A DNA stretch of 64,000 nucleotides from Pseudomonas sp. HN11 (GTDB taxonomy: Bacteria; Pseudomonadota; Gammaproteobacteria; Pseudomonadales; Pseudomonadaceae). Shown here piece by piece: positions 42,549-52,471 of this stretch; position 1 is the stretch's first letter; the number at the start of each line of letters is the position of its first letter. Made by a program: the position numbers and the translations under genes. The notes under the pieces are model-generated. The model worked only from the letters and a program-made list of their open reading frames with translations, had not been told where the DNA came from and did no database searches. Where the stretch lies: positions 5,535,501 to 5,599,500 of the forward strand of contig NZ_CP089985.1 in the NCBI RefSeq assembly GCF_021390155.1, given 5' to 3'.

Positions 42549-43943
42549 CTAGGCTGGGCGCGCTGTCGGTACTGGGTTGACCAGTTGCTCGAGCGTCGCG
42601 CGATCCAATAATTCGGTGTCCAATTTGATGTAAATGGCCGCCTCTTCCGCGACCACGACTGCATCTGTTACCCCCACGACTGCCTTGAGGCGCTCTACCA
42701 GGCCGCTTTCGCGGATCGCCTCAGGCGATAGCGGCAAACGCAGACTTGTGACGTAGGGAGGTTCGCGCATGGTAACAGCAAAGGCCAGCCAAAGTGCAGC
42801 CAGCCCGGCGCATCCGAGGAAGACAACCGACAAACCGCCATGCTGGAACATCCAGCCCCCCATGATGCCGCCCAGCGCAGAACCGAGAAACTGGCTGGTG
42901 GAATACACCCCCATCGCGGTGCCCTTGCCACCGGCGGGTGAAACTTTACTGATCAGCGAAGGCAACGAAGCCTCCAGCAGGTTGAACGCGGTGAAGAACA
43001 CCACCGTGCCGATTACCAGAGCCCGCAAGCTGTCGCCGAACTCCCAGAAGAATAGCTCAGTGAGCATCAGCGTCGTGACGGCGCCGAGCAGGATTCGTTT
43101 CATTTTGCGTTTTTTCTCGCCATAGATGATGAACGGGATCATGGCGAAGAACGAAATCAGCAACGCTGTGAGGTACACCCACCAGTGCTGCTCCTTGGGC
43201 AGGCCGGCTTTTTCCACCAGGGCCAGGGGCAAGGCGACGAAGCTGCACATCAGCATTGCGTGCAACACGAAGATACCCAAATCCAGGCGCAGCAGGTCCG
43301 GGTGCTTGAGCGTCGGCAGCAATGCCTGGCGGGCGACGCCGGACTCGCGGTGCTGCAACGTGCCGGTGGAACGCGGCACCATAAAGGCCACGATCACGAT
43401 ACCGAACAGCGCCATGCCGCCAGTGGCGAGGAACAGCCCGTGCAAGCCGAATGCACGGGTCAGCAAGGGGCCGACCACCATGGCCACGGCGAACGACAGG
43501 CCGATGGTCATGCCGATCATGGCCATGGCCTTGGTGCGGTGTTGCTCGCGGGTCAGGTCGGACAGCAACGCCATGACCGCAGCGGAAATCGCGCCCGCTC
43601 CTTGCAGGATACGTCCGGCAATCACCCCCCATATCGAGTCGGACTGGGCCGCGAGCACACTGCCGAGTGCAAACACGATCAGCCCCAGGTAGATCACCGG
43701 GCGGCGGCCAATGCGGTCGGAAATGATCCCGAACGGAATCTGGAAAATAGCCTGGGTCAGGCCATACGCGCCAATGGCCAGGCCAATCAACGCGGGGGTT
43801 GCGCCTGCGAGATCCATCCCATAGGTCGCCAGCACCGGCAACACCATAAACATGCCCAGCATACGGAAGGCGAACACCAGGGCCAGACCGCTTGCCGCTC
43901 GGGTCTCGCCGCTACTCATGCGTTCGCTGTGGGGATCGTGCAT
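42549..43943 (-). CDS. MFS transporter with a C-terminal YAM-like domain (YajR-like)
   Basis: 464 residues, 12 membrane helices. The A-motif [13 protein letters not shown] lies between helices 2 and 3, and [25 protein letters not shown] and [18 protein letters not shown] follow the drug:proton antiporter style. The last ~75 residues ([36 protein letters not shown]) match the soluble YAM domain of YajR, a ferredoxin-like add-on. Substrate unknown; YajR has no firm physiological one. The start ATG at 43943 follows a GAGG site. The 178-base gap to uvrA contains the uvrA promoter. Confidence 0.9.
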   Translation of the reverse strand: MHDPHSERMSSGETRAASGLALVFAFRMLGMFMVLPVLATYGMDLAGATPALIGLAIGAYGLTQAIFQIPFGIISDRIGRRPVIYLGLIVFALGSVLAAQSDSIWGVIAGRILQGAGAISAAVMALLSDLTREQHRTKAMAMIGMTIGLSFAVAMVVGPLLTRAFGLHGLFLATGGMALFGIVIVAFMVPRSTGTLQHRESGVARQALLPTLKHPDLLRLDLGIFVLHAMLMCSFVALPLALVEKAGLPKEQHWWVYLTALLISFFAMIPFIIYGEKKRKMKRILLGAVTTLMLTELFFWEFGDSLRALVIGTVVFFTAFNLLEASLPSLISKVSPAGGKGTAMGVYSTSQFLGSALGGIMGGWMFQHGGLSVVFLGCAGLAALWLAFAVTMREPPYVTSLRLPLSPEAIRESGLVERLKAVVGVTDAVVVAEEAAIYIKLDTELLDRATLEQLVNPVPTARPA

Positions 43944-44055
43944 GGAAAAACCTCGTGTGAACCGGCGGCGATTCTACCAGTCCCATCGATTGAGAGGGTA
44001 TATGCGGCGCTTTGCCGCGCAGCTTTCATCTAAGGCTGCAAGCGGCCTTTTGACA

Positions 44056-44071
44056 GTGTATATTCATCCAG
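44056..44071 (+). promoter_or_regulatory. LexA-like (SOS) box ahead of uvrA
   Basis: GTGTATATTCATCCAG matches the E. coli uvrA SOS box core (CTGTATATTCATTCAG) at 14 of 16 bases. A TTGACA at 44050-44055 ends right before it and could be the -35, so LexA would block the promoter. Both outer tetranucleotides differ by one base from CTGT/ACAG-type consensus, so binding may be weak. Confidence 0.6.
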
Positions 44072-44121
44072 TCTTTAGCCGTATACTCCGGCATTATTTA
44101 CGCCCGCCGTGCGAGGCCATC

Positions 44122-46956
44122 TTGGACAAGATCCTGATTCGTGGGGCTAGAACCCACAACCTGAAAAACATCGACCTGACCCTGCCCCGGGACAAACTGA
44201 TCGTCATCACCGGCTTGTCCGGCTCCGGCAAATCGTCCCTGGCGTTCGACACGCTGTATGCCGAAGGCCAGCGTCGCTATGTGGAATCGCTGTCGGCCTA
44301 TGCCCGCCAGTTCCTGTCGATGATGGAAAAACCCGATGTCGACACCATTGAAGGCCTGTCGCCGGCGATCTCCATCGAACAGAAGTCGACTTCCCATAAC
44401 CCGCGCTCGACCGTGGGCACCATTACCGAAATCTACGATTACCTGCGCCTGCTGTATGCACGCGTGGGTATTCCGCGTTGCCCGGACCACGACATTCCCT
44501 TGGAGGCCCAGACCGTCAGCCAGATGGTCGACCTGGTGCTGGCCCAGCCGGAAGGCGCCAAGCTGATGCTGCTGGCGCCGGTGATCCGTGAGCGCAAGGG
44601 TGAACACCTTTCGGTCTTCGAAGAGCTGCGGGCCCAGGGCTTTGTACGCGCGCGCATCAACGGCAAGCTCTATGAGCTGGACGAAGCGCCGAAGCTCGAC
44701 AAGCAGAAGAAGCACTCGATTGATGTGGTCGTCGACCGCTTCAAGGTACGGGCCGACCTGCAACAGCGCCTGGCGGAATCGTTTGAGACGGCCTTGAAGC
44801 TGGCGGACGGAATTGCCCTGATTGCACCGATGGACGACGAGCCAGGCGAAGAGATCATCTTCTCCGCGCGTTTTGCCTGCCCGATCTGCGGCCACGCCAT
44901 CAGCGAGCTGGAACCCAAGCTGTTTTCCTTCAACAACCCGGCCGGCGCCTGCCCGACCTGTGATGGCCTGGGCGTGAAGCAGTTCTTCGACATCAAGCGC
45001 CTGGTCAACGGTGACCTGACGCTGGCGGAGGGGGCGATACGCGGCTGGGACCGGCGCAATGTCTACTACTTCCAGATGCTCGGGTCGTTGGCGTCGCACT
45101 ATAAGTTCAGCCTGGAAGTGCCGTTCAACCAACTGCCAGCGGATCAGCAGAAAGTGATCCTGCACGGCAGTGGTTCGCAGAACGTCGACTTCAAGTACCT
45201 GAACGATCGTGGTGATATCGTCAAGCGCTCCCACCCGTTCGAAGGCATCGTGCCAAACCTGGAGCGTCGCTACCGCGAGACCGAGTCTGCCAGCGTTCGC
45301 GAAGAATTGGCGAAATTCCTCAGCACCCAGCCTTGCCCGGATTGCCGTGGCACTCGACTGCGTCGTGAGGCGCGGCATGTGTGGGTCGGCGAGAAGACCT
45401 TGCCGGCGGTGACCAACCTGCCGATTGGTGATGCCTGTGAGTACTTTGGTGTGCTCAAGCTGAGCGGACGCCGTGAGGAAATCGCCGACAAGATCCTCAA
45501 GGAAATTCGCGAGCGGTTGCAGTTCCTGGTCAACGTGGGTCTGGATTACCTGTCGCTGGATCGCAGCGCCGATACTTTGTCCGGCGGTGAAGCCCAGCGG
45601 ATTCGCCTGGCCAGCCAGATTGGCGCTGGCCTTGTGGGTGTGTTGTACATCCTTGATGAACCGTCGATTGGCTTGCACCAACGTGACAACGATCGCCTGC
45701 TGGGCACGTTGAAACACCTGCGGGATATCGGTAACACGGTGATTGTGGTCGAGCACGATGAAGATGCGATCCGCCTGGCGGATTACGTGGTCGATATCGG
45801 TCCCGGCGCGGGTGTGCATGGCGGACATATTGTCGCTGAAGGTACGCCCGCCGAAGTCATGGCGCACCCGGACTCGCTGACCGGTAAATACTTGTCCGGT
45901 CGCGTGAAAATCGAAGTGCCGGCCAAACGTACGCCGCGTAACAAGAAGCTGGCGCTGCACCTCAAGGGCGCGCGCGGTAACAACTTGCGCAACGTCGACC
46001 TGGAAATCCCAATTGGTTTGCTGACCTGTGTCACCGGTGTTTCCGGCTCGGGTAAATCGACGCTGATCAACAACACGTTGTTCCCCTTGAGTGCCACCGC
46101 CTTGAACGGCGCGACCACTTTGGAAGCGGCAGCCCACGACAGCATCAAAGGCCTGGAACACCTGGACAAGGTGGTCGATATCGACCAAAGCCCGATCGGC
46201 CGTACACCGCGCTCCAACCCGGCGACCTACACAGGGTTGTTCACGCCTATTCGTGAGCTGTTTGCCGGGGTTCCGGAGTCTCGCTCACGGGGCTACGGTC
46301 CGGGCCGGTTCTCGTTCAACGTGAAGGGTGGCCGCTGTGAAGCGTGCCAGGGCGATGGTTTGATCAAGGTAGAAATGCACTTTCTGCCAGACATCTACGT
46401 GCCGTGTGATGTGTGCAAGAGCAAGCGCTACAACCGCGAGACCCTGGAGATCAAGTACAAGGGCAAGAGCATCCACGAAACCCTGGAGATGACCATCGAG
46501 GAAGCACGGGAGTTCTTCGACGCGGTTCCGGCGCTGGCGCGCAAGCTGCAGACGCTGATGGATGTGGGTTTGTCGTATATCAAGCTCGGCCAGTCGGCGA
46601 CCACGCTGTCGGGTGGTGAGGCGCAGCGGGTGAAGTTGTCTCGCGAGTTGTCCAAACGCGATACCGGCAAGACTCTGTATATCCTCGATGAGCCAACCAC
46701 CGGCCTGCACTTCGCGGACATCCAGCAACTGTTGGACGTGTTGCACCGCCTGCGCGACCACGGCAACACGGTGGTGGTGATTGAGCATAACCTTGATGTG
46801 ATCAAGACAGCCGATTGGCTGGTGGACCTGGGACCTGAGGGTGGTTCCAAAGGTGGCCAGATCATTGCCGTAGGCACACCAGAGCAGGTCTGCGAAATGC
46901 CGCAGTCGCACACCGGTTACTACTTGAAGCCGTTGTTGGAACGCGACCGGGCCTGA
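44122..46956 (+). CDS. uvrA: Excinuclease ABC subunit A
   Basis: 944 residues from TTG at 44122, giving the family start (M)[15 protein letters not shown]; the frame is open 90 codons further upstream but without similarity. Two ABC ATPase modules: Walker [10 protein letters not shown] near the N-terminus and GVSGSGKST near 640; signatures [12 protein letters not shown] and [12 protein letters not shown]. Two zinc modules: CPICGH...CPTCDG near 253-280 and [16 protein letters not shown]...CDVCKSK near 740-765. It is the damage sensor of nucleotide excision repair. An SOS-like box at 44056 and a strong terminator at 46974 bracket it. Confidence 0.97.
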   Translation: MDKILIRGARTHNLKNIDLTLPRDKLIVITGLSGSGKSSLAFDTLYAEGQRRYVESLSAYARQFLSMMEKPDVDTIEGLSPAISIEQKSTSHNPRSTVGTITEIYDYLRLLYARVGIPRCPDHDIPLEAQTVSQMVDLVLAQPEGAKLMLLAPVIRERKGEHLSVFEELRAQGFVRARINGKLYELDEAPKLDKQKKHSIDVVVDRFKVRADLQQRLAESFETALKLADGIALIAPMDDEPGEEIIFSARFACPICGHAISELEPKLFSFNNPAGACPTCDGLGVKQFFDIKRLVNGDLTLAEGAIRGWDRRNVYYFQMLGSLASHYKFSLEVPFNQLPADQQKVILHGSGSQNVDFKYLNDRGDIVKRSHPFEGIVPNLERRYRETESASVREELAKFLSTQPCPDCRGTRLRREARHVWVGEKTLPAVTNLPIGDACEYFGVLKLSGRREEIADKILKEIRERLQFLVNVGLDYLSLDRSADTLSGGEAQRIRLASQIGAGLVGVLYILDEPSIGLHQRDNDRLLGTLKHLRDIGNTVIVVEHDEDAIRLADYVVDIGPGAGVHGGHIVAEGTPAEVMAHPDSLTGKYLSGRVKIEVPAKRTPRNKKLALHLKGARGNNLRNVDLEIPIGLLTCVTGVSGSGKSTLINNTLFPLSATALNGATTLEAAAHDSIKGLEHLDKVVDIDQSPIGRTPRSNPATYTGLFTPIRELFAGVPESRSRGYGPGRFSFNVKGGRCEACQGDGLIKVEMHFLPDIYVPCDVCKSKRYNRETLEIKYKGKSIHETLEMTIEEAREFFDAVPALARKLQTLMDVGLSYIKLGQSATTLSGGEAQRVKLSRELSKRDTGKTLYILDEPTTGLHFADIQQLLDVLHRLRDHGNTVVVIEHNLDVIKTADWLVDLGPEGGSKGGQIIAVGTPEQVCEMPQSHTGYYLKPLLERDRA

Positions 46957-46973
46957 CTTTTCCGCCCCCAATA

Positions 46974-47011
46974 AAAAGCCCCTGTCACTTCACGGTGACA
47001 GGGGCTTTTTT
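46974..47011. terminator. Terminator between uvrA and ftnA (bidirectional)
   Basis: AAAAGCCCCTGTCAC and GTGACAGGGGCTTTT (about 46974-46988 and 46995-47009) form a 15-base stem with a T run on each side. It can serve convergent uvrA (+) and ftnA (-). Confidence 0.92.
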
Positions 47012-47022
47012 GGAGCCGGAAA

Positions 47023-47487
47023 TCAGAACTGCGATTGCAGGTAGTTTTCCAGGCCAATCAACTTGATCAGGCCCAACTGCTTTTCCAGCCAATAGGTGTG
47101 ATCTTCTTCGGTATCGTTCAACTGCACCCGCAGGATTTCCCGGGTGACATAGTCGTTGTGCCGCTCACAGAGTTCGATGCCCTTGCAAAGCGCGGCACGG
47201 ACCTTGTACTCGAGGCGCAGGTCGGCAGCGAGCATCTCAGGGACCGTGGTGCCCACATCCAGATCATCCGGACGCATACGCGGCGTGCCTTCGAGCATGA
47301 GGATACGGCGCATCAGTGCATCGGCGTGCTGTGCCTCTTCCTCCATTTCGTGGTTGATACGTTCGTAAAGCTCGGTAAAACCCCAGTCTTCGTACATGCG
47401 CGAGTGGATGAAATATTGGTCACGAGCAGCCAGTTCGCCCGTCAGCAACGTGTTGAGGTAATCGATTACGTCGGGGTGACCTTGCAT
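47023..47487 (-). CDS. Ferritin-like iron storage protein (BfrA/FtnA), lacking the haem-ligand Met
   Basis: 154 residues from the ATG at 47487 (after a GGAGATG site); a longer frame to 47529 is not family-like. Ferroxidase ligands are all present: Glu18, Glu51, His54, Glu93, Glu127, His130. Residue 52, the haem-binding Met of E. coli bacterioferritin (DEMKHAD), is Ala here (EEAQHAD), so no inter-subunit haem is expected. The matching P. aeruginosa gene PA4235, once bfrA, was shown to be a bacterial ferritin (FtnA). Stores Fe(III) in a 24-mer. It lies 155 bases downstream of katA on the same strand. Confidence 0.9.
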   Translation of the reverse strand: MQGHPDVIDYLNTLLTGELAARDQYFIHSRMYEDWGFTELYERINHEMEEEAQHADALMRRILMLEGTPRMRPDDLDVGTTVPEMLAADLRLEYKVRAALCKGIELCERHNDYVTREILRVQLNDTEEDHTYWLEKQLGLIKLIGLENYLQSQF

Positions 47488-47597
47488 CGCCCTACATCTC
47501 CCTGCTTGAAAGCCTGTAGTTTGAACCATGATGACTTGAAGGTCACGAGATCAACGGCAGAAAAGCGAAGTTTTTCGGAGAAAAGTAGCTGAAATAA

Positions 47598-47625
47598 CGC
47601 AAAAACCGCCCAAATGAGGGCGGTT
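47598..47625 (-). terminator. Terminator of katA
   Basis: On the minus strand AACCGCCC (47625-47618) and GGGCGGTT (47611-47604) form a perfect 8-base stem with a 6-base loop, then a T run to 47601. It lies 18 bases past the katA stop codon and separates katA from ftnA. Confidence 0.88.
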
Positions 47626-47642
47626 CTGCTTATCGTTTAGAG

Positions 47643-49091
47643 TCAGTTAAGCGATACACCCAACGCTTTTGCGATTGCTTCTCCATAAGCCGGATCGGCC
47701 TTGTAGAAGTGTTGCAGTTGACGCTGAACTACATCACTGGAAACGCCATCCATCGCGCCGGCAATGTTGCTGGTAAGCAACACTCGCTGCTCGTCGCTCA
47801 TCAGGCGGAACAGCGCACCAGCGTGGCTGTAGTAATCAGTGTCTTCACGGTGATCGTAGCGGTCTGCCGCGCCATTAAGGGCCAATGCAGGCTCTGCATA
47901 CTGGGGCGCTTGCTTCGGTGCATCGGCGTAGCTGTTTGGCTCATAGTTAGGCGCCGCACCACCGTTGTTGCCGAAGGCCATCGAACCATCACGCTGGTAG
48001 CTATTCACCTGGTTACGTGGGGCATTCACTGGTAGTTGCTGATGATTGGTGCCAACACGATAGCGGTGAGCATCAGCGTAAGCGAACACTCGACCTTGCA
48101 GCATGCGGTCTGGCGACAGGCCGACGCCTGGAACCATGTTGCTTGGGCCGAAAGCAGCTTGCTCCACTTCAGCAAAGTAGTTCTGCGGGTTACGGTTCAA
48201 TTCCAACTCGCCGACTTCGATCAACGGGAATTCTTTCTGCGACCAGGTCTTGGTCACATCAAAGGGGTTCTCGTAATGAGCGTTGGCCTGGGCCTCCGTC
48301 ATGATTTGGATGCAGACGCGCCATTTCGGGAAGTCACCGCGCTCAATCGCGCCGAACAGATCGCGCTGGGCGTAATCAGGGTCGGTACCGGCCAGGCGTG
48401 CAGCTTCGGCTGGCGCCAGGTTCTTGATGCCCTGCTTGGTCTTGTAGTGCCACTTGACCCAGTGACGCTCACCCTTGGCGTTAATCAGACTATAGGTGTG
48501 GCTGCCGAAGCCGTGCATGTGGCGGTAGCCATCAGGGATGCCACGGTCCGAGAACAGGATGGTGACCTGGTGCAGCGCTTCCGGGGAGTGCGACCAAAAA
48601 TCCCACATCATTTGCGCGCTTTTGAGGTTGCTTTGCGGCAGGCGTTTCTGGGTGTGGATGAAATCCGGGAACTTCAAAGGATCGCGAATGAAGAATACAG
48701 GAGTGTTGTTACCCACGATGTCCCAGTTGCCTTCTTCGGTGTAGAACTTCAAGGCGAAACCACGTGGGTCACGCTCGGTGTCAGCCGAACCGCGCTCACC
48801 ACCTACGGTGGAAAACCGCAGGAAAGTAGGGGTTTGCTTGCCAACGGATTCGAACAGCTTGGCGCTGGTGTACTGCGTGATGTCTTGGGTGACCGTGAAA
48901 GTACCGTAGGCGCCCGAACCCTTTGCATGCACACGACGCTCAGGAATGTTTTCACGGTTGAAGTGAGCAAGCTTCTCGATCAGGTGAAAATCGTCGAGCA
49001 ACAACGGACCGCGCGGACCGGCGGAACGGGAATTCTGGTTATCCGCAACGGGCGCGCCGCTGGCGGTAGTAAGGATTTTGTTCTGGCTCAT
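47643..49091 (-). CDS. katA: Catalase (clade III small-subunit haem catalase)
   Basis: 482 residues from the ATG at 49091, which is 8 bases after AAGGGA; a TTG two codons before is less well placed. Breaks hydrogen peroxide into water and oxygen. The active-site His55 is in [13 protein letters not shown]; the distal Asn lies in [19 protein letters not shown]; the proximal Tyr is in [13 protein letters not shown]. Clade III proteins of this length bind NADPH. It is transcribed away from the rplQ operon and toward ftnA, so peroxide removal and iron storage are neighbours. Upstream palindromes may bind a redox regulator. Confidence 0.96.
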   Translation of the reverse strand: MSQNKILTTASGAPVADNQNSRSAGPRGPLLLDDFHLIEKLAHFNRENIPERRVHAKGSGAYGTFTVTQDITQYTSAKLFESVGKQTPTFLRFSTVGGERGSADTERDPRGFALKFYTEEGNWDIVGNNTPVFFIRDPLKFPDFIHTQKRLPQSNLKSAQMMWDFWSHSPEALHQVTILFSDRGIPDGYRHMHGFGSHTYSLINAKGERHWVKWHYKTKQGIKNLAPAEAARLAGTDPDYAQRDLFGAIERGDFPKWRVCIQIMTEAQANAHYENPFDVTKTWSQKEFPLIEVGELELNRNPQNYFAEVEQAAFGPSNMVPGVGLSPDRMLQGRVFAYADAHRYRVGTNHQQLPVNAPRNQVNSYQRDGSMAFGNNGGAAPNYEPNSYADAPKQAPQYAEPALALNGAADRYDHREDTDYYSHAGALFRLMSDEQRVLLTSNIAGAMDGVSSDVVQRQLQHFYKADPAYGEAIAKALGVSLN

Positions 49092-49147
49092 GCTCAATTT
49101 CCCTTAGGTCGGACTTGGAACTGCCGGCTAATCGGCTTGGAGGGAGT

Positions 49148-49189
49148 ATTGATCATCAATATGACGTCTACAAATTCATTAAATTGTAG
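49148..49189 (-). promoter_or_regulatory. Palindromes in the katA upstream region
   Basis: ATTGATCATCAAT (49148-49160) is a perfect 6-base inverted repeat with one central base. CTACAA (49168-49173) and TTGTAG (49184-49189) are inverted around a 10-base AT-rich centre. Both lie 57-98 bases upstream of the katA ATG. An OxyR site is expected for katA, but the match here is not good enough to name the binder. Confidence 0.35.
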
Positions 49190-49283
49190 GCATCGATAGA
49201 GAATAACTAACAAACTCCCCAAACCTCATAGTGCCAAGCACAACCCGTGGAGGCTTGTACGCATCGCGCTTTTATCACGCGCA

Positions 49284-49309
49284 CAAAAAACCGGGCACTA
49301 GGCCCGGTT
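49284..49309 (-). terminator. Terminator of the alpha operon after rplQ
   Basis: On the minus strand AACCGGGC (49309-49302) pairs with GCCCGGTT (49296-49289), a 5-base loop between, followed by a T run (49290-49285). It lies about 20 bases past the rplQ stop codon. Confidence 0.92.
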
Positions 49310-49329
49310 CTTCGATACAGCTTGTCGTC

Positions 49330-49716
49330 TTACTCGGCGCTTACAGCTTCGCCAGCAGTAGCACGATCAACCAACTCGACATACGCCATAGGCGCGTTGT
49401 CGCCAGCGCGGAAACCGCACTTGAGGATGCGCAGGTAGCCACCCTCACGGGTAGCGTAACGCTTGCCCAGGTCGTTGAAGAGCTTACCAACGATAGCTTT
49501 CGAACGAGTACGGTCGAAAGCCAGACGGCGGTTAGCCAGGCTGTCTGTCTTGGCCAAAGTAATCAGCGGCTCAGCAACGCGACGCAGTTCTTTAGCTTTC
49601 GGCAGGGTAGTTTTGATCAGCTCGTGCTCGAACAGCGACACCGCCATGTTTTGGAACATGGCCTTGCGGTGCGAGCTGGTACGGCTCAGGTGACGACCAC
49701 TTTTACGATGACGCAT
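49330..49716 (-). CDS. rplQ: 50S ribosomal protein L17
   Basis: 128 residues. Begins [21 protein letters not shown], the universal L17 start, and ends [15 protein letters not shown] plus a short variable tail. Binds 23S rRNA near the tunnel exit. It is the last gene of the alpha operon, 41 bases after rpoA, and is followed by a strong terminator. Confidence 0.97.
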
Positions 49717-49757
49717 GGTTCATTCCTTACCAAACTCACGTTCGGTGATTACGACGA

Positions 49758-50759
49758 TCAGGCAGTCGCCTTGTCGTCCTTCTTAAGACTTGCAGGCGGC
49801 CAGTTGTCGAGGCGCATGCCGAGGGACAGACCGCGGGAGGCCAGAACGTCCTTGATTTCAGTCAAGGATTTCTTGCCCAGGTTCGGAGTCTTCAACAGTT
49901 CTACTTCGGTACGCTGAATCAGGTCGCCGATGTAGTAAATGTTTTCCGCCTTAAGGCAGTTAGCCGAACGTACAGTCAGTTCCAGATCGTCAACCGGGCG
50001 AAGCAGGATCGGATCGATCTCGTCTTCCTGCTCGATTACCACTGGTTCGCTGTCACCTTTGAGGTCGACGAACGCAGCCAACTGCTGTTGCAGAATGGTT
50101 GCAGCGCGGCGGATAGCCTCTTCAGGATCCAGGGTACCGTTGGTTTCCAGATCAATAACCAGCTTGTCCAGGTTAGTACGCTGTTCGACACGGGCGTTTT
50201 CCACCACGTATGCGATACGGCGAACCGGGCTGAACGAAGAGTCAAGCTGCAAGCGACCAATGCTGCGGCTTTCGTCTTCATCGCTCTGACGCGAGTCGGC
50301 CGGTTCATAACCACGACCACGAGCTACGGTGAGCTTCATGTTCAGGGCGCCGTTAGACGCCAGGTTAGCGATTACGTGATCGGGGTTAACGATCTCGACA
50401 TCATGATCCAGCTGAATATCGGCAGCGGTAACCACCCCCGAACCCTTCTTCGACAAGGTCAGCGTAACTTCGTCACGGCCGTGCAGCTTGATAGCCAGAC
50501 CTTTAAGGTTCAACAGGATTTCAATTACGTCTTCCTGTACACCTTCGATGGCGCTGTACTCGTGGAGCACACCGTCAATCTCGGCCTCGACTACTGCACA
50601 GCCGGGCATTGAGGACAACAGGATGCGGCGCAGCGCGTTGCCCAGGGTGTGGCCAAAACCACGCTCGAGAGGCTCGAGAGTAATCTTGGCGCGGGTTGGA
50701 CTGACAACCTGCACATCAATGTGGCGGGGTGTCAGGAACTCATTTACCGAAATCTGCAT
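49758..50759 (-). CDS. rpoA: DNA-directed RNA polymerase subunit alpha
   Basis: 333 residues. The N-terminal domain (1-235; [25 protein letters not shown]) dimerises and starts polymerase assembly. The C-terminal domain (about 245-325; [46 protein letters not shown]) contacts UP elements and activators. It is 22 bases after rpsD in the alpha operon. Confidence 0.98.
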   Translation of the reverse strand: MQISVNEFLTPRHIDVQVVSPTRAKITLEPLERGFGHTLGNALRRILLSSMPGCAVVEAEIDGVLHEYSAIEGVQEDVIEILLNLKGLAIKLHGRDEVTLTLSKKGSGVVTAADIQLDHDVEIVNPDHVIANLASNGALNMKLTVARGRGYEPADSRQSDEDESRSIGRLQLDSSFSPVRRIAYVVENARVEQRTNLDKLVIDLETNGTLDPEEAIRRAATILQQQLAAFVDLKGDSEPVVIEQEDEIDPILLRPVDDLELTVRSANCLKAENIYYIGDLIQRTEVELLKTPNLGKKSLTEIKDVLASRGLSLGMRLDNWPPASLKKDDKATA

Positions 50760-50781
50760 GGATGCACCTATTTTCTAGCCC

Positions 50782-51402
50782 TTACTTGGAGTAGAGCTCG
50801 ACAATCAGGCTTTCGTTGATGTCGGCGGACAGATCACTGCGAGCAGGAACGTTCTTGAAAACGCCCGACTTCTTCTCAGTGTCTACTTCTACCCATTCTA
50901 CGCGGCCACGTTGGGCACACAGATCGAGAGCTTGGACAATGCGAAGTTGGTTTTTAGCTTTCTCGCGAACTGCGACCACGTCACCAGCACGAACCTGGTA
51001 AGACGGAACGTTTACGGTCTGACCGTTAACGCTGATCGACTTGTGCGATACCAGCTGACGGGATTCGGCACGAGTCGAACCAAAGCCCATACGGTATACA
51101 ACGTTGTCCAGACGGCATTCGAGCAGTTGCAGCAGGTTTTCACCGGTTGCACCTTTCTTGCCAGCAGCTTCTTTGTAGTAGCCGCTGAACTGACGCTCGA
51201 GAACGCCGTAGATACGACGGACCTTCTGCTTTTCACGCAGTTGGGTGCCGTAATCGGACTGGCGGCCGCGGCGTTGGCCGTGGATACCAGGTGCTGCTTC
51301 AATGTTGCACTTCGATTCGATCGCGCGCACGCCGCTCTTCAGGAAGAGATCGGTGCCCTCGCGACGAGCGAGTTTGCATTTTGGACCAATGTAACGAGCC
51401 AT
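50782..51402 (-). CDS. rpsD: 30S ribosomal protein S4
   Basis: 206 residues. [20 protein letters not shown] at the start, and an S4-type RNA-binding domain ([21 protein letters not shown]). A primary 16S binder that nucleates the 5' domain; in E. coli it also represses the alpha operon from the leader, but here the leader before rpsM is only about 50 bases. It is not the zinc-binding C+ form, as the N-terminal Cys pair is missing. Confidence 0.97.
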   Translation of the reverse strand: MARYIGPKCKLARREGTDLFLKSGVRAIESKCNIEAAPGIHGQRRGRQSDYGTQLREKQKVRRIYGVLERQFSGYYKEAAGKKGATGENLLQLLECRLDNVVYRMGFGSTRAESRQLVSHKSISVNGQTVNVPSYQVRAGDVVAVREKAKNQLRIVQALDLCAQRGRVEWVEVDTEKKSGVFKNVPARSDLSADINESLIVELYSK

Positions 51403-51420
51403 TCTTTACAATCTCCTGGA

Positions 51421-51810
51421 TTACACGCGGCGCTTCTTCGGCGGACGGCACCCGTTGTGCGGGATTGGCGTCACGTCGGTGATGCTGGCGATCTTATAGC
51501 CACAGCCGTTCAAAGCACGGACAGCAGACTCACGACCTGGACCTGGACCCTTGACGTTAACGTCGAGGTTTTTCAGGCCATATTCCAGCGCAGCTTGACC
51601 AGCACGTTCAGCAGCTACTTGAGCAGCAAACGGGGTGGACTTGCGGGAACCGCGGAAACCCGAACCACCGGAGGTAGCCCAAGAAAGCGCGTTACCTTGA
51701 CGGTCGGTGATGGTCACGATTGTGTTGTTAAAAGAAGCATGGATGTGGGCGATGCCATCAACCACTGTCTTTTTAACTTTTTTACGAGGACGAGCAGCAG
51801 GTTTTGCCAT
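51421..51810 (-). CDS. rpsK: 30S ribosomal protein S11
   Basis: 129 residues, with a Lys/Arg-rich N-terminus ([21 protein letters not shown]) and the conserved C-terminal [16 protein letters not shown] platform protein of the 30S subunit near the mRNA exit. It is the second gene of the alpha operon, 30 bases after rpsM. Confidence 0.97.
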   Translation of the reverse strand: MAKPAARPRKKVKKTVVDGIAHIHASFNNTIVTITDRQGNALSWATSGGSGFRGSRKSTPFAAQVAAERAGQAALEYGLKNLDVNVKGPGPGRESAVRALNGCGYKIASITDVTPIPHNGCRPPKKRRV

Positions 51811-51840
51811 GATAATTTTCCTGTCGATTCGCTGGGGCGA

Positions 51841-52197
51841 TTACTTGCGGATCGGCTTACGCGGACCTTTACGGGTACGCGCGTTAGTCTTGGTACGCTG
51901 ACCGCGTACTGGAAGACCACGACGATGACGCAGACCGCGATAGCAACCGAGGTCCATCAAACGCTTGATTTTCATGTTGATTTCGCGACGCAGGTCACCT
52001 TCAGTGGTGAACTTCGCCACTTCGCCACGCAGCTGTTCAATCTGCTCGTCGCTCAGATCCTTGATCTTAGCGGCTGGGTTTACCCCAGCAACTGCGCAAA
52101 TTTTCTGCGCAGTAGTGCGACCAACACCATAGATGTAGGTCAGCGAGATAACAGTGTGCTTGTTATCTGGAATGTTAACGCCTGCAATACGGGCCAT
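51841..52197 (-). CDS. rpsM: 30S ribosomal protein S13
   Basis: 118 residues, starting [21 protein letters not shown] and ending [20 protein letters not shown]. Sits in the 30S head and contacts the P-site tRNA through its C-terminal tail. First gene of the alpha operon; a promoter at 52257-52285 is about 50 bases upstream. Confidence 0.97.
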   Translation of the reverse strand: MARIAGVNIPDNKHTVISLTYIYGVGRTTAQKICAVAGVNPAAKIKDLSDEQIEQLRGEVAKFTTEGDLRREINMKIKRLMDLGCYRGLRHRRGLPVRGQRTKTNARTRKGPRKPIRK

Positions 52198-52256
52198 TCA
52201 GTGGGACTCCAATTGACAGCTACCTACGCCCCGGAAGCCAAGAAATAGGGCGCGAG

Positions 52257-52285
52257 ATAATATCGCTGTAATAACAAATAATCAA
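52257..52285 (-). promoter_or_regulatory. Sigma-70 promoter of the alpha operon (rpsM)
   Basis: On the minus strand TTGATT (52285-52280) and TATTAT (52262-52257) are separated by exactly 17 bases. The predicted start is near 52250, giving a leader of about 50 bases before rpsM. The -35 directly abuts the terminator hairpin at 52286-52309, so ending of spc transcription and starting of alpha transcription are packed together. Confidence 0.8.
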
Positions 52286-52309
52286 CCCGGCAGCGCACTA
52301 GCTGCCGGG
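52286..52309 (-). terminator. Hairpin after rpmJ, end of the spc operon
   Basis: CCCGGCAGC and GCTGCCGGG form a perfect 9-base stem with a 6-base loop. The T-rich part that follows (TTGATTATTTG on the minus strand) doubles as the alpha operon -35 region. Some read-through is likely, since the T run is broken. Confidence 0.75.
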
Positions 52310-52326
52310 CTTCAAGCGGATCACAC

Positions 52327-52443
52327 TCAGCCTTGGCGCTGTTTGTGACGCGGTTCCGCGCTGCAAATTACTCGAACAACACCTTCGCGGCGAATAATCT
52401 TGCAGTTACGGCACAGCTTTTTCACCGATGCACGAACTTTCAT
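52327..52443 (-). CDS. rpmJ: 50S ribosomal protein L36 (zinc-binding form)
   Basis: 38 residues, starting [15 protein letters not shown] and ending EPRHKQRQG. Cys11, Cys14, Cys27 and His33 form the zinc site of the C+ form. It is the smallest large-subunit protein and binds 23S rRNA near helices 89-97. It is the last gene of the spc operon, 28 bases after secY, followed by a hairpin and the alpha promoter. The zinc form is the one made when zinc is plentiful. Confidence 0.95.
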
Positions 52444-52471
52444 CACCAACTCCTCGAACCTTATGGGGTAC

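Noticed and set aside
44098..46188. A 696-codon open frame opposite uvrA
   Set aside because: Antisense shadow of a highly conserved gene; its product has no family features.
49148..49160. ATTGATCATCAAT as an Anr/FNR box for katA
   Set aside because: FNR sites need 4 bases between TTGAT and ATCAA; here there is one.
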